Assembly (NCBI GenBank): GCA_020027415.1
Contig: JAHRAW010000109.1
Coordinates: forward strand, 1 to 19,153
From: Gammaproteobacteria bacterium
GTDB lineage: Bacteria; Pseudomonadota; Gammaproteobacteria; Arenicellales; Poriferihabitantaceae
Length of the DNA stretch: 19,153 nucleotides
Direction of reading: 5' to 3'
The notes under the pieces: generated by a model
Seen by the model: only the letters and a program-made list of their open reading frames with translations
What the model was told of the DNA's origin: nothing
Database searches by the model: none
Translations under genes and position numbers: made by a program
Part shown: piece by piece, positions 1-6,797 of the stretch
How the letters are laid out: every line of letters starts with the position of its first letter
Position numbering within the stretch: the stretch's first letter is position 1

Positions 1-77
1 GGGATGTCCTTTATTTCCACATCTTTTAATGCGCGAAAATTCTTGAGCCGAATGGACTCAATACGAATCTTATTCAT
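1..77 (-). CDS. AAA/RecF-SMC-like ATP-binding protein, N-terminus only (cut by window edge)
   Basis: Only the first 25 codons are inside the window. They begin at an ATG with a good ribosome binding site and read MNKIRIESIRLKNFRALKDV followed by EIKDIP. The pattern I-x-L-K-N-F-R-A-L-K-D-V-E-I is the usual first strand and turn of RecF/SMC/OLD-type ATPases (AAA_15/AAA_21), just before the Walker A loop, which here would lie beyond the left edge. The start is nine bases after the AOR stop and the Shine-Dalgarno overlaps that stop, so the two genes are probably co-transcribed and perhaps translationally coupled. Family members include stand-alone ATPases and the ATPase halves of two-gene defence modules; with no catalytic motif visible, the role is open. 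That it is a gene start is fairly secure; the family call rests on a short motif. Confidence 0.6.
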   Translation of the reverse strand, partial: MNKIRIESIRLKNFRALKDVEIKDI

Positions 78-82
78 CTCAA

Positions 83-88
83 CACCTC
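83..88 (-). promoter_or_regulatory. Ribosome binding site of the left-edge ATPase, overlapping the AOR stop
   Basis: On the minus strand GAGGTG lies five bases before the ATG at position 77 and shares bases with the AOR TGA stop (87-89). It fixes the start of the truncated gene and suggests translational coupling to AOR. Confidence 0.55.
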
Positions 89-1910
89 ACCCCAACCCCA
101 ACCCCTTCAACTTCCCCTCTCCCGGCACGCCGTTTTCATCCCAGCCGCGTAGTTGATAGTATTGCGGGATTAGCGTATCCAGTTGCACTACATTGCCTTT
201 GCCGAAGCCGCTGGGGAGTGGCTCGGTTAGCATGCGCGGGGGCAGGGTGTCGTCGGCGCGGGTTAAGCCGGCTTTGAGGTTGAATAAGCGTTCCAAATTC
301 CAGATGCGTTCGCCGGTTTGTTGCAGCCGTTGTGGCGACCAATCGCCGGGGCAGGCGGCGTTCACCATTTTGCAATAATCCTCAAGCCCCCACACGCCGG
401 TGGTGAACAGACACAAGCCGGTTGAATCCACCATCGCCACAAAATCCTGCGAATCGCGGCAGGCTTGCGCTTTACCGTCCGTGCCGGGGTCCGCCATATC
501 CACATCAAAAGTATCGTGTTTGAGATGACATGCGCCGCGGTTGCTGGTGGCATACCCCAGCCCCATGCCTTGCATGGCGCGCCCGTCGTAGCCGGCGAAC
601 TCCTGCCCTTTGGCGACCATCGCCAGTTCCGGGCGTTGGTATTTTTCGCACAGCCGCTTCGCTCCGAGCCCCAATTGCTTGCCGAAGCCTTGATATTTTC
701 CGGTTTTCTCCGACATCACCACCAACGCCTCGGCGTTGCCAAAATTCAATTCCACGCCATCGGTCTGGGGTTTGCCAATCACGCCCAATTCGTATAGTTC
801 CATCGCCGCGGCGAGCGTAACGCCAAACGAAATCGGATCCATGCCATGTTCATTCATCATAAAACCGGCGAAAGTCAGCGCATCCAAATCATCCACCCCG
901 ACCACCGGACCAAACGCAAACGCGGTTTCATATTCCAGCCCGCCGGACGCGCCCCAGTATTGCGGGCGATTTTTCACGCTGAAATGCGCCGGGTCTATTT
1001 TGGCGATGCGCCCGCAACCGATGGTGCAACCGAAGCACGCCGCATTGGTGACCAAATTAGTATGCCCATTGCGATTTTTCAGCGTAACCGCCTTGGCGTT
1101 GATTTGGTTCACGCCGTCAAACGCCCCGCGGCGGAAATTCTCGGTTGGCAGCCCGCCGAATTCTTGCATGCTGTCCATCATCGCCAGAGTGCCGTAGCGG
1201 GACAAACCGCGGCGCGACGAACTGCCGTGCAGGGTGGCGTTCACTTCGCCGATCACGTGCATAAACTGCGCGCCGTGCTCTTGCTTAACGCCGACGCTGC
1301 CATGCGCGGCGATGGCTTTGAGATTTTTACTGCCCATTACCGCACCCACTCCGGAACGCCCGGCGGCGCGATGCAAATCATTGACCACGCAGGCGTATTT
1401 CACCCCCTGCTCGCCCGCCACGCCGATGGCGGCGACTTTTAACTGCGGCTCTTGGTGTCGGGTTCGCAGCCACTGGTCGGTATGCCAAACGCTCCGCCCC
1501 CACAATTCCTCGGCGGGCAACAATTGCACTTGCTCATTGTGGATGAAAAGATACACCGGCGTCGCCGCGCGCCCTTTAATAATCAGCATATCGTAGCCGG
1601 CGTATTTCAGTTCGGCGCCGAATTTGCCGCCGGAGTTTGAGCAAGCGATGGCCCCGGTGAGCGGACCTTTGGTAATCACCGCATACCGCCCGCTGGTGGA
1701 AGCCATGGTGCCGGTCAGCGGACCAGTGGCAAAAATCAGCGCATTGTCGGCGCTCAGCGGGTCGGCGGCGGGGTCCATTTCTTCCCACAGGTATTTACTG
1801 CCCAGCCCGCGCGCGCCGAGGTAGTCATTCGCCCATTGCGCATTGAGCGGCTCGGCGGCGAGGCTGCCGGCGGTGAGATCCACCCTCAGTATTTTGTTCT
1901 GCCAACTCAT
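87..1910 (-). CDS. aor: Aldehyde:ferredoxin oxidoreductase (AOR family), tungsten/molybdenum bis-pterin enzyme
   Basis: A 607-residue protein, the normal length for the AOR family of cytoplasmic enzymes, which oxidise aldehydes to carboxylic acids (or run in reverse) with ferredoxin. The N-terminus (SWQNKILRVDLTAG) and the stretch GRSGVGAVMGSKNLKAI at about residues 185-200 are the family's pterin-binding signature. The single 4Fe-4S cluster is accounted for by C292, C295 and C299 (CFGCTIGC) plus the distal C500 in DSTGLC. EYETAFAFGP (about 326-335) and SNRGACH (456-462) match conserved active-site regions. The start is supported by a GGAGG eight bases upstream. The downstream gene is an AAA/RecF-like ATPase. 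No ferredoxin or AOR electron-transfer subunit is visible nearby, and the substrate cannot be told from sequence. Metal choice (W or Mo) is also unknown; molybdopterin synthase genes occur about 11.6 kb away. Confidence 0.93.
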   Translation of the reverse strand: MSWQNKILRVDLTAGSLAAEPLNAQWANDYLGARGLGSKYLWEEMDPAADPLSADNALIFATGPLTGTMASTSGRYAVITKGPLTGAIACSNSGGKFGAELKYAGYDMLIIKGRAATPVYLFIHNEQVQLLPAEELWGRSVWHTDQWLRTRHQEPQLKVAAIGVAGEQGVKYACVVNDLHRAAGRSGVGAVMGSKNLKAIAAHGSVGVKQEHGAQFMHVIGEVNATLHGSSSRRGLSRYGTLAMMDSMQEFGGLPTENFRRGAFDGVNQINAKAVTLKNRNGHTNLVTNAACFGCTIGCGRIAKIDPAHFSVKNRPQYWGASGGLEYETAFAFGPVVGVDDLDALTFAGFMMNEHGMDPISFGVTLAAAMELYELGVIGKPQTDGVELNFGNAEALVVMSEKTGKYQGFGKQLGLGAKRLCEKYQRPELAMVAKGQEFAGYDGRAMQGMGLGYATSNRGACHLKHDTFDVDMADPGTDGKAQACRDSQDFVAMVDSTGLCLFTTGVWGLEDYCKMVNAACPGDWSPQRLQQTGERIWNLERLFNLKAGLTRADDTLPPRMLTEPLPSGFGKGNVVQLDTLIPQYYQLRGWDENGVPGEGKLKGLGLG

Positions 1911-1918
1911 TGGATACG

Positions 1919-1928
1919 CCTCCGGAGG
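1919..1928. promoter_or_regulatory. Palindromic Shine-Dalgarno (CCTCCGGAGG) serving AOR
   Basis: On the minus strand GGAGG ends eight bases before the AOR start codon, which supports that start. The ten bases form a perfect palindrome, so the plus strand also carries GGAGG, 11 bases before an ATG at 1940 that opens a 26-codon frame. The function for AOR is well supported; the plus-strand role is speculative. Confidence 0.6.
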
Positions 1929-1939
1929 AAAATTTTAAT

Positions 1940-2020
1940 ATGCATCAAGCGGTTGAATCATCGCCGATTTGCGCGGCAAAATCCAGCCCGTGCCACTGCT
2001 TGCAAGCGGGTAAATTTTAA
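1940..2020 (+). other. Possible 26-residue small ORF in the AOR/protease divergent region
   Basis: An ATG at 1940 follows GGAGG by 11 bases and opens 26 codons ending in TAA at 2018-2020. The peptide starts MHQAVESSPIC and contains three cysteines, two of them as C-H-C near residues 18-20. It has no membrane segment or recognisable motif. It lies in the 207-base gap between the divergent AOR and subtilase genes and could be a leader peptide or chance. It is listed only because of the ribosome-binding-like sequence; the spacing is longer than ideal. Confidence 0.15.
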
Positions 2021-2117
2021 CTGCACCTCGGTGGATAATTGGGTATAGTTTGGCATGTGCTTTGCCTCATCAACATTGCCCGCGACTCGCTTGTTGGCAT
2101 TGGAAATTGGATGTGAA

Positions 2118-4784
2118 ATGACCCACCTATTCCGCCATCCGCCCGCTTGCTTACTGCTGTTATCGCTCGTCAGCGGACTGGTTGCCTGCGGAGGCGGTGG
2201 CGGTGGTTCCAATCCCACGCCCGATAACCGCCGCATCTGCAATGTCGGCGAAGACATCAGCTCAGATTGCCGCGAAGCACGCGCCGGCGAATCCCGTCCT
2301 GACCCATTGCGAATCTGCAATGTCGGCGAAGACATCAGTGCGGATTGCCGCGAAGCGGATACCTCCACCGGCGAAACTCGTCCGTTGCCGCCGTCCATGG
2401 ATGGGCTCTTGCGGAAGCATGAAGCCCCGACCGCGCCCAAATTAAATTTTATGGAAGCAGCCGACTTTGAAGCCCAAAAAACCTCCTTTGAAACCCCAGA
2501 ATACGACGGCACATTCCGCACCATTCCCGTTAACCCCGCCACCATTCTCACCAATCGCCATCTGCGCCGAATCAATGCCTCCGCCGCCTATGCGCGCGGC
2601 GCGACCGGCGCCGGGGAAACTGTGGTGGTATTTGATAGCGGCTTTTATTCAAACCATATTGAATTCCGCAACGCCGATGGCAGCGATAAATTAGTGGCGC
2701 CGTATACGGGGAGGCAACGCCCGCATGGCACCGCAGTCGCCTCGGTGGCGGCGGGCACCAAAACAAGTAACACCGTTATGCATGGGGTTGCCTTTGAAGC
2801 CCAATTGCATCTTTTTCAACTCCCACGCGTTAGCACTCCCGCTCCGGGCGGTCCGTATGTGCCGATCGCTCTTGATACTTATGATGAGTTCAGCGGCGCG
2901 CCTCGGGATGCCGAGGATGCGGCTACATTTGGCAGCGCCATACGCGAAGGGTTGGGCGCCATCGTCAATCACAGTTTCGGCTTGAGCGGCGGAATTGACT
3001 TCTTTGACCTGGCGCTGGTGCGCGCAAAACTTCCGTTGACGGCGGCGGCTTTCGCGCAAGCCGAGGTGCCGGATGCCGACAAAAAAATTCTGGTGTGGGC
3101 GGCGGGTAACGCCCACTGCCCGGATGCCGCTCGGGGGTGTAGGCGGTTACCGGATGGCTCCGCCCCACGCTCCACTTCTCCAGAGATTCTGTCCGGGCTC
3201 GGCGTGGCGTTTCCCGAACTGCAATCGCATGTGTTGGCGGTGGTGGCGTTGGACCAGGACGGAGGAATTGCCAGTTACTCCAACCGCTGCGGCAACGCCA
3301 GAAGTTTCTGTCTGGCGGCGCCAGGAACAAGCATCATCTCAGCGGGGTTCAACAATCAAGGGAACCCGCCGCCGGATTTATTAACCATTTACACTGCTCC
3401 GAGCGGCACCTCATTCGCCGCGCCTATCGTCAGCGGCTCATTGGCGTTGCTACGCCACTACTTCCGCAACCCGGACAACTCCTACCAACTCGGCAACACC
3501 GAACTGGTGCGCCGCCTGCTCGCCACCGCCAATAAAGAAGGCATCTACGCCGACGCCGAAATTTACGGACAAGGGTTGGTCGATTTGGACGCCGCCACCG
3601 CTCCGGTCGGCAGCCTCATGACCGGCATGCTCGGCGCCGCCGACAGCCGCCCGCTGGCGGACAGTCGCGTGGCGTTGTCGGGGCAAGCGTACGGCGCATC
3701 GTTGCAAAGCCGACTGGCGGCGTTGCCGATAGTCGGCTTTGACGCGCTGGACGCGCCGTTCGCGCCGGCAAACGCAGCTTGGATCACCCGCCCCACGCGC
3801 CAAGCCGGCGGGCGCGCGGGCTTGCACGCTCCCACTCGCGCCACCGCGCGCATGTCGTTGCGGTCGCCGCAGTTATCGCTGACGCTGGATCATGACGGCG
3901 GCATTTACGACGCGCGCCTGACCGCGAAAGACTGGTGGTTCGCCTACCGACAGCACGGCGGGCAAGCACTCGGCTTAGCGGCGCAGCCATTGGCGCAGTT
4001 GGGCGGACAAACCGCGGCCGCGCATTTCAGCGATGCGTTGGCGTTCTCGGCGCCGTATCTATCGTGGGTGCGCGATGGCGCCGGCTTCGGCTGGGCGCGC
4101 GCATTAGGCGGGGGGCGGCGACTCGGTTTCGCGCTGACGCACGGCAGCGCCTGGTTCGCCGAACAACCCGAAGTCGGCGGCAAGCGCGGGCTTGGCGCGT
4201 TGTTTGAGTATCGTTTGCGCCCGGATTGGTCGTTGCAAGCCGGCGTGCTACGGGAAGCCGACGGCTTTCTCGGCGCGCGCCCAAGCGGCGCCTTTGGCAC
4301 CGCGCGCTCCGCCACCGCCTTCGTCGGCTTCAACCGCGCGTGGGCTGTACGCCGCCAACCGCGCTGGCGAATGTTGGCGTCCGCCTACCTCGGACACACC
4401 CGCCCGCAAATTGAGCGCGCTGGATTTTTATACGGCGCCAGCGACATTTTCAGTAGCGCATTCAGCCTCGGCGCGGCGCGCGCTTCCATGTGGCGCGCCG
4501 ATGATTGGTTTGGCGTGCGCCTGTCGCAACCGCTACGCACCGAACGCGGCAGCGCGAAACTGCGCGTTGCGGTCGGGCGCGATAAAAATCGCCAGGTGTT
4601 GTATCAAGACTACGAAGTGGATTTAACGCCGAGCGGTCGCAACCTGCAAGCGGAACTCGCCTATCGTGTGCCACTCGCCGGCGGCGCAATCAAAGCCAAC
4701 CTCGGCGTGCAACACCACCCCCAACACCAACGCACCGACAACCTGCAGTCGTTTATGAGGCTGTCTTTTGAGCGTAGTTTTTGA
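2118..4784 (+). CDS. Subtilisin-like (S8) serine protease autotransporter with lipoprotein signal
   Basis: From the chosen ATG the protein has 888 residues. A 21-codon extension to 2055 is open but lacks signal character; the start at 2118 puts a short basic region and hydrophobic core (CLLLLSLVSG) directly before the lipobox L-V-A-C, with lipidated Cys24 followed by a glycine run. The S8 protease domain carries Asp173 (VVVFDSG), His203 (RPHGTAVAS), the oxyanion Asn331 (WAAGN) and the nucleophile Ser432 (SGTSFAAP). The last ~270 residues alternate aromatic and polar residues and end in Phe (SFERSF), as in type Va autotransporter barrels. NalP of Neisseria and SphB1 of Bordetella share this lipoprotein-subtilase-barrel design and process other surface proteins, so a surface maturation protease is the likeliest role; the substrate is unknown. 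An in-frame 78-base duplication follows the lipobox. The gene converges on fumC with a 24-base gap. Confidence 0.9.
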   Translation: MTHLFRHPPACLLLLSLVSGLVACGGGGGGSNPTPDNRRICNVGEDISSDCREARAGESRPDPLRICNVGEDISADCREADTSTGETRPLPPSMDGLLRKHEAPTAPKLNFMEAADFEAQKTSFETPEYDGTFRTIPVNPATILTNRHLRRINASAAYARGATGAGETVVVFDSGFYSNHIEFRNADGSDKLVAPYTGRQRPHGTAVASVAAGTKTSNTVMHGVAFEAQLHLFQLPRVSTPAPGGPYVPIALDTYDEFSGAPRDAEDAATFGSAIREGLGAIVNHSFGLSGGIDFFDLALVRAKLPLTAAAFAQAEVPDADKKILVWAAGNAHCPDAARGCRRLPDGSAPRSTSPEILSGLGVAFPELQSHVLAVVALDQDGGIASYSNRCGNARSFCLAAPGTSIISAGFNNQGNPPPDLLTIYTAPSGTSFAAPIVSGSLALLRHYFRNPDNSYQLGNTELVRRLLATANKEGIYADAEIYGQGLVDLDAATAPVGSLMTGMLGAADSRPLADSRVALSGQAYGASLQSRLAALPIVGFDALDAPFAPANAAWITRPTRQAGGRAGLHAPTRATARMSLRSPQLSLTLDHDGGIYDARLTAKDWWFAYRQHGGQALGLAAQPLAQLGGQTAAAHFSDALAFSAPYLSWVRDGAGFGWARALGGGRRLGFALTHGSAWFAEQPEVGGKRGLGALFEYRLRPDWSLQAGVLREADGFLGARPSGAFGTARSATAFVGFNRAWAVRRQPRWRMLASAYLGHTRPQIERAGFLYGASDIFSSAFSLGAARASMWRADDWFGVRLSQPLRTERGSAKLRVAVGRDKNRQVLYQDYEVDLTPSGRNLQAELAYRVPLAGGAIKANLGVQHHPQHQRTDNLQSFMRLSFERSF
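2232..2387 (+). repeat. Two tandem 78-base in-frame repeats in the protease propeptide region
   Basis: Two 26-codon units start at 2232 and 2310. Both encode RICNVGEDIS followed by S/A-DCREA, then a diverged tail ending in P-x-x-L or RPLPP. The first ~48 bases of each unit are nearly identical; the rest has drifted. Each unit carries a C-x9-C pair just after the glycine-rich linker behind the lipid anchor, so the repeat would sit exposed between the anchor and the catalytic domain and could form disulphide-closed loops. Confidence 0.85.
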
Positions 4785-4808
4785 TGGCTTGCCGGGCGCG
4801 CCGCCGCT

Positions 4809-6203
4809 TCAATCACGCGGCTTGATCATATCTTGCGGGCGCACGATTTGGTCAAATTGCTCAGCGGTAACCAAGCCTTGCCCGACCGCTTGTTCGCGCA
4901 AGGTGGTGCCGTTGAGGTGCGCGGCTTTGGCGATGGCGGCGGCTTGGTCGTAGCCGATGGTCGGCGCCAGCGCGGTCACTAACATCAGCGAATTTTCCAA
5001 TAACTGAGCGATGCGCGCGCGATCCGGTTGCAAGCCGCGCACGCAGTTGTCGGTGAAACTCATCATCGCATCGCTGAGCAAGCGGATGGATTGCAGCACA
5101 TTGTGGGCGATCACCGGCTTGTATACATTCAGTTCAAAATGCCCTTGCGCGCCGGCGATGGTCACGGTGCTGTGATTGCCCATCACTTGCGCGCATACCA
5201 TGGTCAACGCTTCGCACTGCGTGGGATTGACCTTGCCCGGCATAATGGAGGAGCCCGGTTCGTTTGCCGGCAAGCGCAGTTCGCCAAGCCCGCAACGCGG
5301 ACCGGAGCCCAGCAGCCGAATGTCGTTGGCGATTTTGTTGAGGCTGACGGCGATGGTGTTGAGCATCCCGGAAAGTTCCACCATGGCATCGTGCGCCGCC
5401 AAGGCTTCAAATTTATTGGGCGCGGAGGTGAACGGAAGGTCGCTGTGCGTCGCCACTTCGCGCGCAAACCTTTCGGCAAAATCGCGTGTGGAATTGACCC
5501 CAGTGCCGACCGCGGTGCCGCCCTGCGCCAACGGATACAACCGCACCAGACTGCTTTGTATGCGCTCCATAGCCAGATGAATTTGCGCCGCATAGCCGGA
5601 AAATTCCTGCCCCAAGGTGAGCGGCGTGGCGTCTTGTAGGTGGGTGCGCCCAGTTTTGACTATATCATCCCACTGCTGAACTCGTTCGCTAAGCGCCGCG
5701 TGCAAGTGTTGCAACGCCGGCAACAAAGCGCGGTGCAACTGTTGCACGGCGGCGATGTGCATCGCGGTGGGGAAGGTGTCGTTGGAGGACTGGCTGAGAT
5801 TGCAGTGGTCGTTGGGATGCACCGGCGTTTTGCTGCCTAATTCGCCGCCCAAACGCTGAATGGAGAGGTTGGCGATGACCTCGTTGACATTCATATTGGA
5901 CTGGGTGCCGGAGCCGGTTTGCCAGATGACTAACGGAAAATGCTCGTCAAAATCGCCGTCCATGACTTGCTCGGCGGCGGCGATGATGGCGGCGCCAATT
6001 TTCTCGTCCAACGCGCCCTGCGCAATGTTGACGCGCGCGGCGCACCGTTTCACCAGCGCGATTGCCTGAATCAACGGGCGCGGCATGCGCTCGTCGCCGA
6101 TTTTGAAGTTGCCCAGAGAACGCTGCGTTTGCGCCCCCCACATTTTATCCGCCGGCACTTGGATGGCGCCGAAAGAATCAGTTTCCGTACGCGTGTTGCG
6201 CAT
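4809..6203 (-). CDS. fumC: Class II fumarate hydratase
   Basis: A 464-residue protein of the fumarase/aspartase superfamily, reversibly hydrating fumarate to L-malate in the TCA cycle as a cytoplasmic homotetramer without an iron-sulphur cluster. The superfamily signature GSSIMPGKVN lies at 317-326. The two catalytic residues fall at exactly the E. coli FumC numbers: His188 (GRTHLQDATPLT) and Ser318. The substrate loop TGSGTQSNMNVNEVIAN (97-112) and the HPNDHCNLSQSSND block (129-142) are intact. FumC rather than aspartase is favoured by overall similarity to the fumarase N-terminus (RTETDSFGAIQVPADKMWGA). The gene converges on the protease gene. Its upstream gap carries a heptamer tandem repeat beginning 18 bases before the start codon. 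No strong Shine-Dalgarno is seen, only a weak purine run (GCGAG). Confidence 0.97.
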   Translation of the reverse strand: MRNTRTETDSFGAIQVPADKMWGAQTQRSLGNFKIGDERMPRPLIQAIALVKRCAARVNIAQGALDEKIGAAIIAAAEQVMDGDFDEHFPLVIWQTGSGTQSNMNVNEVIANLSIQRLGGELGSKTPVHPNDHCNLSQSSNDTFPTAMHIAAVQQLHRALLPALQHLHAALSERVQQWDDIVKTGRTHLQDATPLTLGQEFSGYAAQIHLAMERIQSSLVRLYPLAQGGTAVGTGVNSTRDFAERFAREVATHSDLPFTSAPNKFEALAAHDAMVELSGMLNTIAVSLNKIANDIRLLGSGPRCGLGELRLPANEPGSSIMPGKVNPTQCEALTMVCAQVMGNHSTVTIAGAQGHFELNVYKPVIAHNVLQSIRLLSDAMMSFTDNCVRGLQPDRARIAQLLENSLMLVTALAPTIGYDQAAAIAKAAHLNGTTLREQAVGQGLVTAEQFDQIVRPQDMIKPRD

Positions 6204-6220
6204 TGTGCTCGCCTGCCTTT

Positions 6221-6248
6221 GTGGTTAGTGGTTAGTGGTCAGTGGGTT
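6221..6248 (+). repeat. Heptamer tandem repeat, four copies of GTGGTTA and variants
   Basis: Four consecutive 7-base units read GTGGTTA, GTGGTTA, GTGGTCA and GTGGGTT. The array lies in the presumed 5' leader or promoter of fumC, 18 bases from its start codon. It does not belong to any reading frame I would accept. Short heptamer arrays of this kind occur between genes in various bacteria; the function is unknown. Confidence 0.75.
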
Positions 6249-6352
6249 GCGAATGGTGTACCGGAAAATGGCGGTAGATAACGATGGTATGGTAGCACAC
6301 GCCAAGCAAGCCGGGCGGCGCAGAAAAATAAGCGATAGGCGTTCATATGCTG

Positions 6353-6394
6353 GATACTCGGCAACTTGGCAACTTAGCAACTTGGGCAACTCGG
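6353..6394 (+). repeat. Octamer tandem repeat, GCAACTTG family, plus orientation
   Basis: Units GCAACTTG, GCAACTTA and GCAACTTG (6361-6384) are flanked on both sides by degenerate copies ending in ACTCGG. Read on the minus strand the unit is YAAGTTGC, the same unit family as the longer array at 9091-9163. It sits immediately before the degraded CoA-transferase gene. Confidence 0.75.
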
Positions 6395-6401
6395 TTTTTA
6401 G

Positions 6402-6796
6402 ATGGTTTCCATGCCGGCATTTTCCAAGGTGCGGGTGATTGACTTGATACATGTCATCGCGGGTCCGTTTTGCACCTATCAACTGGCGGTGTTGGGCGAC
6501 TCGGCGTACGACGACTCATTAGCCGGGTTGCCGCCGATGGGCATGGTGGAACACTTTGCGCGCGACGCGCGGTGCTGCAATTTCTATCCAATTCAGATGC
6601 AGATTCAAATTCAGCCGCGCAAAAACTGCCGGCGGCGGCTTTTCAAACCACCGCAAACGGACCACAACTCAGGCGCCCGCCGCCCACCGCGGGACAACAT
6701 ACCAAAGAGGTGTTGATGGAGTTAGGGTATCGCGAAGCAACCCTGCGACAACTGCATGCGCGAGGTGTAATCAAAATCGCCGCGCTGGAAAATTAA
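6402..6796 (+). pseudogene. CaiB/BaiF (class III) CoA-transferase remnant with the middle deleted
   Basis: Two pieces of one family survive in different frames. The first (6402 to about 6497) reads FSKVRVIDLIHVIAGPFC then TYQLAVLG, the standard N-terminus of formyl-CoA transferase/CaiB-type enzymes, where the usual motif is D-L-T/S-x-V-x-A-G-P; Thr is replaced by Ile here. The second (about 6635 to 6796, shifted frame) reads AAAFQTTANGPQLRRPPP and TAGQHTKEVLMELGY, then ends in ARGVI and a short tail, which is the family's C-terminus. Intact members have about 400 residues; about 130 codons remain. Roughly 800 bases including the catalytic aspartate region are missing, and the frame is broken, so it cannot be active. 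Its stop lies one base before the kefC start, suggesting that the intact gene was once the upstream partner of kefC. Confidence 0.85.
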
Positions 6797-6797
6797 T

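Noticed and set aside
846..1442. Plus-strand frame of 198 codons inside the AOR gene
   Set aside because: Antisense shadow of a well-supported gene; GC-rich third positions keep it open and the translation shows no family motif.
2021..2049. Possible sigma-70 promoter for the protease (TATAGT at 2044-2049)
   Set aside because: The -10-like hexamer is acceptable but the -35 at 17 bases (CTGCAC) matches poorly; not strong enough to annotate.
1958..2575. Minus-strand frame of 205 codons over the protease 5' region
   Set aside because: Low-complexity translation rich in Ser, Arg and Pro, antisense to the lipobox and repeats; it contains the repeat only as a shadow.
4794..4808. GC-rich palindromic stretch (GGCGCGCC) between the protease and fumC as a terminator
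   Set aside because: No T-run on either side and no adequate loop; only a short self-complementary sequence.
5028..5639. Plus-strand frame of 203 codons inside fumC
   Set aside because: Antisense shadow of an intact fumarase gene with no recognisable domain.
6225..6482. Minus-strand frame of 85 codons upstream of fumC
   Set aside because: It is made of the heptamer and octamer arrays plus antisense of the CoA-transferase remnant.
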